Positions 50,017 to 60,033 of a stretch of DNA of 64,000 bases are shown here, in pieces. Under the pieces are notes generated by a model. The model ran no database searches, was not told the origin of the DNA, and saw only the letters and a program-made list of their open reading frames with translations. Each line of letters opens with the position of its first letter. The first letter of the stretch is position 1. The position numbers were made by a program, and so were the translations under genes. The DNA lies in assembly GCA_001839685.1 (NCBI GenBank), contig MLAK01000659.1, positions 18,543 to 82,542 of the forward strand, in the 5' to 3' direction. This DNA comes from Tritrichomonas foetus (taxonomy: Eukaryota > Parabasalia > Tritrichomonadida > Tritrichomonadidae).

Positions 50017-52038
50017 TTAGCTGAATTCAATGACCATTTCAGCATTTCTTGTTAAAACTAATTCTTCGAACATATGGAATGATTCTTTCGCGCAAATTCC
50101 TTCAACAATTTCTTCGGACTCATTCCTTGAGGCAATAACGCTCGCTAAATATTTAAATCCATCAGACAACAATTGCGGCTCACATTCTTTTGGAATTTCA
50201 CTTAACAGCTCTGACATTGAAATTCCAAGCATTTCAAAGTGACGAATAAACTCAACGAAATAAGTTTTGTCGAAAACCAGCATTTCCAGGACGAATGGCC
50301 ACTCCTTCTTATTCTTTTCCAGATACTTGAAGAGCGAATCCCAGTCTTCCCTGATGACCAAAAACTCCAAAAACTTTTTCGTATTTGTGCGGCTCAAAAC
50401 ATAACCATACTCGTCAATGCAGCCCAGCTTGAGTAAAGAATCGCATGCGCGTGAAACGTCGTATTTTTTGTTGGTTATCAAGAAGTCCCTTAGCATCTTC
50501 GGCTGGTAAATTGCGAGACCATTCAAATAAGCATCAACGACTTCTTGTGGGGGGTCGCTGAAGCCCGAGTAGTACATTTCAAGGAGTTCCCAGGCAAACA
50601 TTAAGTGGGGAATGATTTTTTCTGGCTTGGCAACAGACGGGTTCTGTGCGAGAGTCTTGAGGATATTTCCAGCGGCTTCTTTTCTTCCACTTTTGATGGC
50701 AATCATGCAGCACTCGATGAGGTCAGACAGGTATGGATCGATTCGAGTGACAACATGTTGTAGAATTGCTTCAACTGATTCAATTTGATAAGCCTTCAAA
50801 TAAACAATAAAAGCATTCCAGTAGTCACCGCTTGCTTCGAGAATTGTTGCAAACCGAATGTTCGAGCCCTCTTCAAATTTCCGAGTCTTCATCAGCTCAA
50901 CAATTCGGTCTGATGAATGCTGGCTTTTCAGGTATTTCGGATATTCCAGAGCGATGAGCCCCCACTCGTCGAACATTTCGCGCGACCACAGCTCATCAAG
51001 AACAAGCTCCACGAGGACTTTGGAGGAAACGTTGTGACTCTGGAGCTCAGAGAGGAGCGCATCAAGGCCATAGAAAAGAGTGATAACTGGGAAGTTTGAC
51101 TCATTGTCAAAATTCTGTAAAACTTGAATCATTGGCTGATTCTCGGCGATTTTGTCAAATATTTCCGGAATGTTGTGAAGCGCTAAGGCATACTGCGGAC
51201 ATGCGGCCAAGCCATAGCGGCCACAACCAGTCAGAGTACTGACCAATGGAACATCTACCGGACTGGACCAGTCATTTGTTCGAAGCGAGTATTTTCTGAC
51301 AAATCTCTTCTTTCCGTCCTTGGCGTTAAACAAGGCAAGGATCGAATCATCGAAGACTATGAAATCCAGTGGACGTGTTGGGAGAATGATCGGCTGTTTC
51401 CTGTTGATATCCATCTGATCGGAAATATATAATGGCGTCAGCTCGAGCCCGCTGAGAACGTAAAATTTGCTGTAATCGATCGAGTGGCAGAATCTGGCCT
51501 GCGTTGGGAAGTTCATTGGAAGAGATAGAGCTGACTCATTTTGGGATATAATTTCGAACGAATGTGTCGTAAAAATAAACGTTTTCTTTTGATGGTGTTC
51601 TAAAGCGAGAATTTCTTTATCACTGGTGAAACAAAGTTGGCACTTTTTCTGTTCGAGATGCCAATAATAGGCAGAATGAGAGTCGGCAACGATGAATATT
51701 TTCGGACCTAAAATCGCGCAGAATTTGGCCATCGTGAAAATTGGAATTCGAACGCAGTAGAAGCTTTTATCGACAAATAATACAACTTGCGGAGATCCGT
51801 TGGTGGCGATGAGAATCGGAGAAGAAAATAAACGAATAGAAATTTGAGTCGAGACACGGCTTTGAACTGTCTTGTTGACAGCATTTGGGATCGAAGCTAT
51901 GATTTTTGTACAGCGAAATAGAAAAACCGATTTTGCGGTATTACATACGGCTGTATATTCTCCAGCATTTGCCATGATCGCGGGCTCCCCGAAATTGGAG
52001 ACAATGAAAGGGTGAGCATTGATAATACTTGTTGTCAT
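50017..52038 (-). CDS. Beta-propeller/alpha-solenoid tethering protein, HOPS/CORVET-like
   Basis: 673 residues. The first about 290 look like a beta-propeller of alternating short strands (AYYWHLEQKKCQLCFT; FIFTTHSFEIIS), the rest a long alpha-solenoid (EASGDYWNAFIVYLKAYQIE; CCMIAIKSGRKEAAGNILKT; SRACDSLLKLGCIDEYGYVL). This propeller-solenoid plan with the segment CIDEYGYVLSR..FLEFLVIRED recalls Vps41, Vps18 or Vps11 of the HOPS/CORVET tethers. There is no C-terminal RING finger. Vps33 is 20 kb away, but eukaryotic gene order carries little weight. Other propeller-solenoid coats (Sec31, nucleoporins) are possible. ATG at 52038; a local rise in GC of the coding DNA suggests strong expression or age. 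Confidence 0.5.
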   Translation of the reverse strand: MTTSIINAHPFIVSNFGEPAIMANAGEYTAVCNTAKSVFLFRCTKIIASIPNAVNKTVQSRVSTQISIRLFSSPILIATNGSPQVVLFVDKSFYCVRIPIFTMAKFCAILGPKIFIVADSHSAYYWHLEQKKCQLCFTSDKEILALEHHQKKTFIFTTHSFEIISQNESALSLPMNFPTQARFCHSIDYSKFYVLSGLELTPLYISDQMDINRKQPIILPTRPLDFIVFDDSILALFNAKDGKKRFVRKYSLRTNDWSSPVDVPLVSTLTGCGRYGLAACPQYALALHNIPEIFDKIAENQPMIQVLQNFDNESNFPVITLFYGLDALLSELQSHNVSSKVLVELVLDELWSREMFDEWGLIALEYPKYLKSQHSSDRIVELMKTRKFEEGSNIRFATILEASGDYWNAFIVYLKAYQIESVEAILQHVVTRIDPYLSDLIECCMIAIKSGRKEAAGNILKTLAQNPSVAKPEKIIPHLMFAWELLEMYYSGFSDPPQEVVDAYLNGLAIYQPKMLRDFLITNKKYDVSRACDSLLKLGCIDEYGYVLSRTNTKKFLEFLVIREDWDSLFKYLEKNKKEWPFVLEMLVFDKTYFVEFIRHFEMLGISMSELLSEIPKECEPQLLSDGFKYLASVIASRNESEEIVEGICAKESFHMFEELVLTRNAEMVIEFS

Positions 52039-52717
52039 TTCCTATTATTTGATTTTACCTTAACCGGAAAATAAATTGACCTAAGACAATCATCATATCG
52101 TTCACAGTACTGTTCTCAACTGTATTGATACTTTTATTTCTCACTTCGAATCCAGAATAAATTCATACGTATTATAACTATAATGTTGAATATTTATCCC
52201 GATTTTCACCTTTGAAATATCACTGGTTATAGAAATTACTTTTATCAAACACAAGACGTGTGATTTTATCGGAATAATGATTCTACTGATCACACCAATA
52301 ATCAAATAGCTAGAATAGGAATGATAGAGATTTATTCATTTCTCCTCATGAGGAATAATATTAATAAGTGAACCAAATGAGTTAACTGATATGATGTTAA
52401 CTATATATTCATATATTTTTGAATGAAAAGGAAAAATGTAAAGACGTTTTTGTTTATGAACATTTGATTGGAATGCCTATTCACATTTATCGATTGAGAG
52501 AGTGGAAAAGCAACAAAATATAAATACAAAAATTGGAATCGAAAAAAATAGTGTAAAAATGTGATGGTGAACACTTTTGGTCAATTTGACTTAGTATTTG
52601 ACCTTAACTGTTCACGAATAAACTGATCTCACTGTATCTCTAAAAATCAGTCGCATAAATAGAAAAATCAGATGTATAAATAGAAAATAAATGTTTATAC
52701 ACAATATGGGAAAAGCT
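52039..52717. other. Intergenic region, no gene seen
   Basis: 679 bases between two minus-strand genes, AT-rich, nothing recognised. Confidence 0.5.
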
Positions 52718-53230
52718 TTACATTATTCGCATATAATTTACAAGCATTTCCGTTCTGACCAGCAACGATGAGAAAATGATTGGAAACATCATTGCGCTCA
52801 AAAAAGTCGGGAAAGCAATAAAAACAAATAAACAAAGTGTGAAAACGAGATATGCCTTCCTCCATGACATGTAGACTTCGATACGGTGATAAGTGAAGTA
52901 GAGCAGTAAAGCGGTTCTCAGGAACGGCGATGATTTAACGAGCGGATAATTTTTGTCTGGCTTTGATACGAATAGCGTGACGCAGAAGAAGAAAAACGAA
53001 AAGAAAACGAGGGCAAATGCCTTATTCATACTCATCAAAGTGAAAAAGAATAAGTAAGCCCAGAAAAATGACTTGAATGAGGTGAGATAGTCGTTCAAGA
53101 GAAAACCGTTGACGAATGTATTGAGTTGTGGGACGTCTTCAAGAAGTGCCGCGTATTTGATGATTGTGTCGTATGTTTCTTGCTTTAAATTCCAAGTAGC
53201 TCCTTCAAAACTGATCGAGAGTTGACTCAT
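52718..53230 (-). CDS. Small multi-pass membrane protein, unknown
   Basis: 170 residues with an N-terminal soluble part (1-50) and two paired hydrophobic regions, at about 55-88 (FFWAYLFFFTLMSMNKAFAL then VFFSFFFFCVTLFVS) and 105-155 (LVFTLCLFVFIAFPTFLSAM). This paired-hairpin layout is like PRA1/Yip3 or reticulon-type proteins, but signature residues were not found. TCACCAAT ends 10 bases before the ATG at 53230. Confidence 0.7.
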   Translation of the reverse strand: MSQLSISFEGATWNLKQETYDTIIKYAALLEDVPQLNTFVNGFLLNDYLTSFKSFFWAYLFFFTLMSMNKAFALVFFSFFFFCVTLFVSKPDKNYPLVKSSPFLRTALLLYFTYHRIEVYMSWRKAYLVFTLCLFVFIAFPTFLSAMMFPIIFSSLLVRTEMLVNYMRIM

Positions 53231-53240
53231 ATTATTGTTA

Positions 53241-53248
53241 ATTGGTGA
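53241..53248 (-). promoter_or_regulatory. Initiator-like motif TCACCAAT
   Basis: On the minus strand TCACCAAT lies 10 bases before ATG 53230 and fits the trichomonad initiator. Confidence 0.45.
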
Positions 53249-53845
53249 ATTATAACATGGTGAAAATATAGGGATTCAAAATGACATTTTGATATTTCTA
53301 TCGTTCAGTCTTGAAAATCACATTTTTGAATTGAAATTGATGTCTGCATTGAAAAAGTGGATTTCATTAACAATAAAATAATTTTGGTGATGTGTTGTCA
53401 AGATAGGAAAGTAATGGAATCAATCGGAATATCAGAGTTTAAAGGAAACATAGAAGTAATTCATAAATTGCAAATGAAAATGATTACCATACTTTCATGT
53501 GAATCAGAAATATCAAAAATAAAATGAATCAACGAATTTTTTCATTTCTTTGAAGAAATTACATTTTCACAGCATTTTTCTATTTATGAAGCATTCCTTC
53601 GTTTTGATGAAAATTTTATTTTAAATAAAAGGCAAGAAATCTTTTTAATTACTTTATAGGAATTACTTTTGAAGCGCTCATTAAAAACTTCAATTCATAA
53701 ATGTTTATTATTTAAGATTTTCAAAACAAACAAACATTTTTCTTCTTTTCCTTTTTCATGAAGGACTTTTTGACATTTCATTTCTGATAAGAAGCTTTTC
53801 ATTACCTTATGAGAAATTAATCAGAAAAAACTTTTTCAATTTTTT
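53249..53845. other. Intergenic region, no gene seen
   Basis: About 600 bases of AT-rich DNA before the P-loop pseudogene, with no supported frame. Confidence 0.5.
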
Positions 53846-54830
53846 GTTCCAGAAATCAAAAAATCTAATATATCATTTTATGAAAAATTAAAGAACCAAT
53901 TCCAGTTAATAGATCAAAAGATCAATAATTTTTATGATCCATCAAAAGCCACAGATAGATACCAAGAATATGCTTCAAAAATTGTATATAGGAATGAAAA
54001 TGATAACTTGAATGCAAAAATATTGTTTGAAAACAAATATTCAGAAATATTTATCAATCATAGGTTCACCAGGAACTGGTAAAAGTACAATGTTAATCTA
54101 TTTTATTCATCGTTGGTATCATAAAAATGATCTTTGGAATGGTGAAATCGGAGATCTCATCAATTCTATTGTTATCTAGCATCCAACAAGAACTGCTAAA
54201 GAATTATTTTTCATTCGCAGAATTGATTATGACACAATAAGATGAAATGTTACCAATAAAGAAGAATTTATCTTTGCATAGCTATCCTGATAACTTCTTG
54301 AAATCAATGAAATATATTGGAATGGATATCAGTAACTGTCTGGAAGGGAAATTTAATGATAAACATCGATGTGAATTAAACACTCTCTTTGATTCTTTGA
54401 GAGAATCATATTATATGAAAATTAATAAAAATCCAGAATCATTCCTTTTTAAGAATAGACAAAATATTCGATTCTTAGTTATTCAAGTAGATGGTAAACA
54501 TCCTAATGATGATGATCTTGAATGTTATTCTAGATGTTCTCTTGATGAGCTTTGTTCAACATTTTCAAGTAAGTTATTCATTAATATCTTCTAAATTCAT
54601 TAAACAATATATTTAAAAAAAATGCAACAAATATTATTATTGAATATCATTTACAAAGCATTCCTCAAGTATTTATTCAAAAAATCGATCTTTTCAAGGA
54701 TTTTTTTGGAAAACAACAATATATGATCATTTTCAAAATAAAAATTCAATCAAAACTGAATACCAACAATGTTATTATTCTAATGATGAAAATCTTTTCG
54801 CAGAAAGAAAAAGGTATTAAAAAAGTGAAA
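53846..54830 (+). pseudogene. Decayed P-loop ATPase gene of a repeat family
   Basis: Protein-like sequence runs through several frames. The first (from 53846) reads VPEIKKSNISFYEKLKNQFQ then DPSKATDRYQEYASKIV. A shift near 54025 moves to a frame with a clear Walker A motif, IIGSPGTGKSTMLIYFIHRW (54060-54119), which ends at an in-frame TAG near 54180, reads HPTRTAKELFF and stops at 54243. A third frame at 54247-54594 gives FLVIQVDGKHPNDDDLECYS. More scraps follow to about 54830 (EYHLQSIPQVFIQKIDLFKD). The style (IxGSPGxGKSxxLIYxxxR) is that of the large CRN/RHS-type P-loop families in trichomonads; 24911-26394 may be a C-terminal remnant of a related gene. No intact frame remains. Confidence 0.7.
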
Positions 54831-55288
54831 ATTTATTTATATTACAAATGACTGTTAGTAATCAACATTCTTTTCACATATTATCACTTATACTCTTTCT
54901 TTATCTCTTATTATCACAGATTGATATAAATTAAATATTTATTATTTAATAAATTTAATTATTCATTAATGAATTTCAATACAAATGTATTAAATATCTT
55001 CGATCCATATTTACAAATATTATATGGATAACATTTATGAAATTGTTGAGCTTTTATTGAAACAAATCTTATTGCTTTTTCACTAACGGTTCTATTTTGA
55101 CAGAATACAATTGTGGACTTTGCAATTTTATTTCTGCTATTTCATTTAAAAATGGATATGTTAATTTAGTTTCGATGGAGAAAACAAATACCCTTTATAA
55201 TAAAAGAGAAATAATCAGAGTAGAATAGGAGAGAAAAAAAATTAGTGACATAAATAAAAAATAAATAGAAGTCATTATAGAATATAAC
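54831..55288. other. Intergenic region, no gene seen
   Basis: About 460 bases of very AT-rich DNA between the pseudogene and the 3' end of the Sec7 gene, nothing recognised. Confidence 0.5.
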
Positions 55289-58200
55289 TTATCTTCCTAA
55301 ACAACGCTTAAGAACATCAATTAAAGAATCACGAACAATACTAGATTCAACTTCAATCATCTGACATAATAATGACAAAGATGTTTCTTTACATTTCACA
55401 AATGCCTCCTCTGATAAATTTTTCACATCGCACAAAAGATCAACTAATGTTTGATTCCATGTTTGTGGTAATGCAGGATGATTTGCATATGCTAAAATTA
55501 TCATTTTCAGTTTCTCTGCAGCTTCATCATTTCGTCCCTGTTCAACCAAATGTCTAAAATGGCACAGCAATGCTGCACACCAGCAATCTTGAATACTTTT
55601 TTCTTTTGGTGTTTTACTGCATTCTGCTGCCAGTTTTATCAAAACTAACATCAATTCTTCTTTATGAAAAGTGTTCAACAAGCTGGATGTTAATTCTACA
55701 AATAAAACCGATTCTTTCATTCTGGGAACAATTTCTGTCATTGAACTTAAAATCTGTTCCATGATGATTTCATCAGCTTTGATTTCATCTTGAATTGCCA
55801 AAACAAACTCCTTCAAAAGTTCAAGTGATTGATGCCTCAATAGATCGAATTTAGTATGGCAGCAGTGGAAGTAAAATTTCAATAAATCGTCTCTATAAAG
55901 ACCAAGAAGATCAATGAACTTCATAATTAAATGATTATGAAGACTTTGTTGAAGATCCAATAAATGTTTATCTTTTTCATTTAAAGGAATTAAATCAATG
56001 AGTGTGTTTTGAAGGAAGAAGCGCCATACTTGCTCAGAAAAATCTTGTTTCATACAACCATGCCCAGTAACAATAGAAATAAGGATTTCTTCAGCACATT
56101 TTTTAACAATCATTAAATTATGCTGAGTAGCAACACTAATATTTTGGAATAGGCATATCCAAACATCATTTTCTTCAAATTGAATGGAATTGGCAATAAG
56201 AGAAAAATGTGCAGTTGCTTGGGATGCAATTTGGTCTGTTTCATCATTTTTAACAAAAGATGTCAAAACATTCATGAGATGGATTGAAAATGGTTTAACT
56301 GAGTTCAACAGTTGCATAATGATCATTTCTAAGATTCCAAACGCTTGCTGTTTCAATTCTTGTGATTCCATTGATGCAAAATTAAGAATTCTTAAAAATA
56401 CATTCCACCCTGAATGTAAAACAGTTGCATAACGACTACAGAGGATTTCAACACATGATAAAATTAACTCTTTGATGTAGGAACGATTTTGATCCTCGTA
56501 AATACATCGGAATGGCTCTAAAAAGTGTTCTTGGAAGTGAAATTGGGTCATTTCTTTCAAAGGAAGGAAATTACTGGAAAGTTGACGAATTATATCAACA
56601 GCTGTTGTATTTATAGCTTTTTCAGATGAACAGCCTTCTTGATATAGAAAGTCACCAATATAAGTCCAAATTTCATTCCAGATATACATTGGACGTGACA
56701 TATTATAGAAGGCAACATCCGAGAATTTCAATAAAGTAAAGATTCGTGGAGGATCTTCCATTAATTCTCGTTTTGAAACGTCAATCATTGCATGAACAAA
56801 ATCCATAATAGATTCTCGATCAAGTTCACATGTTTTGGTGAAAAGAGGTTCAGTTACTTTCATATCACAAACAACGCTTTGATTATCTTTCATTTTTTCA
56901 AGTGCTGAAATTTCACTTAAAACAATACTCCATGCACCTTTTAAGTATTTAATGTCATTAATTGCACAATTAATTAATGAACTTGTGCATAAAAAGTTCT
57001 TTGTTTTAAGTGAAGTTGAATAAGTCCGAAGACGAGTAAATTTCGCAAATGAATCAACAATTGTTGCAAGTGCATCTTCAACATAACAGTGTGATGCTAA
57101 GTGCATTGATAAAGAAAATCCTTGAAGACATAAATCAACAATTTTATTATCATCGGATTCTTCAAAAGACATGGTTAAAGCACCCATTATACCTCCCCAT
57201 ACTGAATGATACATTGGACCAATTAACATTGGAGATTCAGCACGATGAAATTGATGATTTTGTTGGCCAATTGTAGTTCTCTCTCGTGCAATTTGCAGAG
57301 TTTGTTCACATTGCTCCTTATAAAGAGCAATTTGTTGTCTGCGACTTAAAAGTGAAGTATTTGTTGGTGCAGAAGCGGTCAAATTGATTTTTTCTTTAGT
57401 TATTCCATTATATAAGCTTTCAAGGAAAGAAAAAGGTAAATCTTTACCACCATCAATTCCTTTATTATTAGCTACAAATTCATCAAGTGACATTCTTTGT
57501 GATACATTTGGATGATGTGCATCAGTATGAAGCATTAAAGTAGAAAACGATAAAACGTAAACTGTATCAGCACAAGAAAATAATTGAGGATTGTCATTGT
57601 AGAATTTTGAACCAAATTGTTCCATTACTCGATCAATCATTTGAGCTTCTCCTGGAATCAAAAATTTAGATAAAAATTGTCTAAAAGCCGCTTCAAATGT
57701 CATTTCTTTAAAATCAAAATGCTCAACAAAAAGTGGTAAAATTTTTAAATTTAAAGGTTTAGAACCACCAATTACTTCACCAATTGCAGCTGGATCTAAT
57801 TGTGGTGTATTAAAAAGAAAGTCAGCTATAGCTTTTGGATCATTTTCAACTATTTTATGTTCAATAAAGAAATTTATTCCTTTCATTGGTGAATGTTTGA
57901 ACAGATCTAACCCTTGATCGAAAATATCTTTCGCTTTTTTGGCATCCAAAAAATTGTTAGTTTGATTTTGTTCAGTTTCAGGAACAGTTTCATTGAAATA
58001 TTTCCAAAGGCTATTCAAAACTGCAACTAAAGTAGATAGTGCAGTTTTTTGAACAGTATCACCTTTGACTAAATCAGGATAGGAATATTTAACTATTAAA
58101 TTTATGATATTTTCAAAAATATTCCGAAAATAGCCAGAATGATCACAATCATAGTTAACGAAAGCATCTACTAAGAATTGGGGTTTAACAGTTAACATTT

Positions 58201-59233
58201 CAAAAATTTCTAAGGTACGACAAATAACCTTAGAATTTGGTGAATTTAAGGCAGTCACTATTCCTCGATCTAAAACCTCATTCAATCCTTCAACATAATC
58301 GTTTGCAAATTTCTCCCAACAAATTGTGATTATTCTTGCCGTATTGTCAGCAAGTATTGCATGCCCATCTAATGCTAAACTTAAAAGTGCAACATGAATA
58401 TCAGTAGTTAAAAGAGTTTTGAAATTATCAGTATTTAAAAATTCAGAATCACTTTCTAATAAAATTGATAAAGATTCACTACAAACTAATAATGTTGCTA
58501 CTCGGAATTGATGTTCTTGAATTGCATTTGTGAATTCTTTAATAATTACAATTAAATCAATATCAGAAATTGTTGAACTTTTTGAAGGGTGTTGTAAAGT
58601 TTCATGAATCCAAATTGTATTTCGAATCAAAATTTCTGCATGGAAATTCACTAAATCAGATATATTTTCAAAAGGTGGTGATTGAATTTGTTCTCTATAT
58701 TTTCGTATATAAAATCTTAATGATTCTTGAATCGTCATTGAAGCGACTTCTTGAACTGTTGGATTGTCGGACTGTTCATGCACAACTAAAAAGAACCGAA
58801 AACATTGAGCAAGAATATCACCATGTAAAAATAATTCGCCTGAAAATGATGTGAAGCATGATGACACTATTTTGATGCATTTTAATTTCGACTGTTCTGA
58901 CATATCTGGTTTGTGAAGTTTAAAGACTGAGTTTAGAATTTTTTCCGTCAATTCTAAGCTTGGATAAAATTGCGATGTCGTATTCGAAAAAATCGTTCGG
59001 AAACAATCGAGGGCAACTGTATGAAAGTGTTTCGGATCAAGTGAAGATGCGCTGAAGAATGGATCGAGAACAAGAGGAAGATCGATTACGATATTATTTT
59101 CTGAAGATTTTAAATGATTGATCGCTTTTGAAATTTGTTCTTTCAAACCTTTTTTTCCAAAGCCGCGGCATTGCGTTTTGAGCGTTGAAACATGTTTGCT
59201 GATTTGCGAAAGGAAGGATGTAGGTATTGACAT
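55289..59233 (-). CDS. Sec7-domain Arf-GEF, BIG/Sec7 type
   Basis: 1,314 residues. The Sec7 domain lies at about 450-615 (start MKGINFFIEHKIVENDP) with the catalytic glutamate in FLSKFLIPGEAQMIDRVMEQ near 526 and the second conserved motif DTVYVLSFSTLMLHTDAHHP near 555. Both flanks are helical: an N-terminal DCB/HUS-like region (AFVNYDCDHSG.., FENIINLIVKYSYPDLV, matching the HUS box F-V-N-Y-D-C) and C-terminal HDS-like repeats. This layout is that of the large BIG1/2-Sec7 Arf-GEFs that activate Arf at the trans-Golgi. The open frame extends to a TTG at 59266 but the first ATG is 59233 (MSIPTSFLSQISKHV), taken as the start. Length is short of the 1,600-2,000 typical but complete in order. Confidence 0.92.
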   Translation of the reverse strand: MSIPTSFLSQISKHVSTLKTQCRGFGKKGLKEQISKAINHLKSSENNIVIDLPLVLDPFFSASSLDPKHFHTVALDCFRTIFSNTTSQFYPSLELTEKILNSVFKLHKPDMSEQSKLKCIKIVSSCFTSFSGELFLHGDILAQCFRFFLVVHEQSDNPTVQEVASMTIQESLRFYIRKYREQIQSPPFENISDLVNFHAEILIRNTIWIHETLQHPSKSSTISDIDLIVIIKEFTNAIQEHQFRVATLLVCSESLSILLESDSEFLNTDNFKTLLTTDIHVALLSLALDGHAILADNTARIITICWEKFANDYVEGLNEVLDRGIVTALNSPNSKVICRTLEIFEMLTVKPQFLVDAFVNYDCDHSGYFRNIFENIINLIVKYSYPDLVKGDTVQKTALSTLVAVLNSLWKYFNETVPETEQNQTNNFLDAKKAKDIFDQGLDLFKHSPMKGINFFIEHKIVENDPKAIADFLFNTPQLDPAAIGEVIGGSKPLNLKILPLFVEHFDFKEMTFEAAFRQFLSKFLIPGEAQMIDRVMEQFGSKFYNDNPQLFSCADTVYVLSFSTLMLHTDAHHPNVSQRMSLDEFVANNKGIDGGKDLPFSFLESLYNGITKEKINLTASAPTNTSLLSRRQQIALYKEQCEQTLQIARERTTIGQQNHQFHRAESPMLIGPMYHSVWGGIMGALTMSFEESDDNKIVDLCLQGFSLSMHLASHCYVEDALATIVDSFAKFTRLRTYSTSLKTKNFLCTSSLINCAINDIKYLKGAWSIVLSEISALEKMKDNQSVVCDMKVTEPLFTKTCELDRESIMDFVHAMIDVSKRELMEDPPRIFTLLKFSDVAFYNMSRPMYIWNEIWTYIGDFLYQEGCSSEKAINTTAVDIIRQLSSNFLPLKEMTQFHFQEHFLEPFRCIYEDQNRSYIKELILSCVEILCSRYATVLHSGWNVFLRILNFASMESQELKQQAFGILEMIIMQLLNSVKPFSIHLMNVLTSFVKNDETDQIASQATAHFSLIANSIQFEENDVWICLFQNISVATQHNLMIVKKCAEEILISIVTGHGCMKQDFSEQVWRFFLQNTLIDLIPLNEKDKHLLDLQQSLHNHLIMKFIDLLGLYRDDLLKFYFHCCHTKFDLLRHQSLELLKEFVLAIQDEIKADEIIMEQILSSMTEIVPRMKESVLFVELTSSLLNTFHKEELMLVLIKLAAECSKTPKEKSIQDCWCAALLCHFRHLVEQGRNDEAAEKLKMIILAYANHPALPQTWNQTLVDLLCDVKNLSEEAFVKCKETSLSLLCQMIEVESSIVRDSLIDVLKRCLGR

Positions 59234-60033
59234 CAATTTTTGATTGATCGATAAAACTATCGTCAAAATTGATCGTATTTATATCAAATTCCAATCGAAG
59301 AAAATTTCCACTCGATAGAAAATCATTAATAAACTATTGAAAAAAAAGCACTTACTTTTCCAACTTCATTTTTCATTTTTTATTTATAAATACAGCTCAT
59401 CCACTGAAGAAGATCAGAAAACTAAGGACTTGATGACAATAAAACCGTTTTTAGTAAATAATCAATTTCATATAAATGTTTTTATGTCAGAATTCGAAAT
59501 AGATGTTGATTTTAAGATGTAGGTTTTCCCACAACACAATTTTGTTGAAGATGGGTTAATGAATGTATTTTATCAATAAACGAAGAAAAATGGAATCCGA
59601 CACGTGTTCACTCACATAATTCAAGACTAATGGATCCCTAGTCAACAAAAAATGGAGATTTTGATCAGAAAGTAGTAAAAATAACAGCATTTAAACGTGC
59701 TCACACTTATCAAAAATGATGAACATTTAAAAGTGAATCTATTTGTAAAAGAAGCCGATATTTTGAAAGCTACAATGATTATGAACAACAAATAGATAAT
59801 TCTTCATGTTGATTTGAGAAATGAATTCACCTAATTGATCCAACAACGATCAAAATTATTTATCATTGTTCGTAAATTACATCGTGAATATTCATCATAT
59901 ATTATATATATAGATGAATTAGACAAAATATATGAAAAAGCTTCTTTTAAAAACATTTCTTCTTTTTTTAAATAAATACTTCTTTTATTTTTTTGATGAA
60001 ACTAACAAATAATGTCGATATAAAAAAATGATA
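59234..60033. other. Gene-free region with possible coding scraps
   Basis: About 800 bases between two minus-strand genes. On the plus strand two fragments look protein-like: FHINVFMSEFEIDVDFKM near 59465-59520 and EHLKVNLFVKEADILKATMI near 59725. They have the same h-V-x-h-F-x-x-E-x-x-I pattern, also echoed by FYVFLPGEMNFKL in the USP-like gene. Stops lie between them. This may be a decayed copy of a ubiquitin-like or USP-type gene; weak. Confidence 0.3.
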
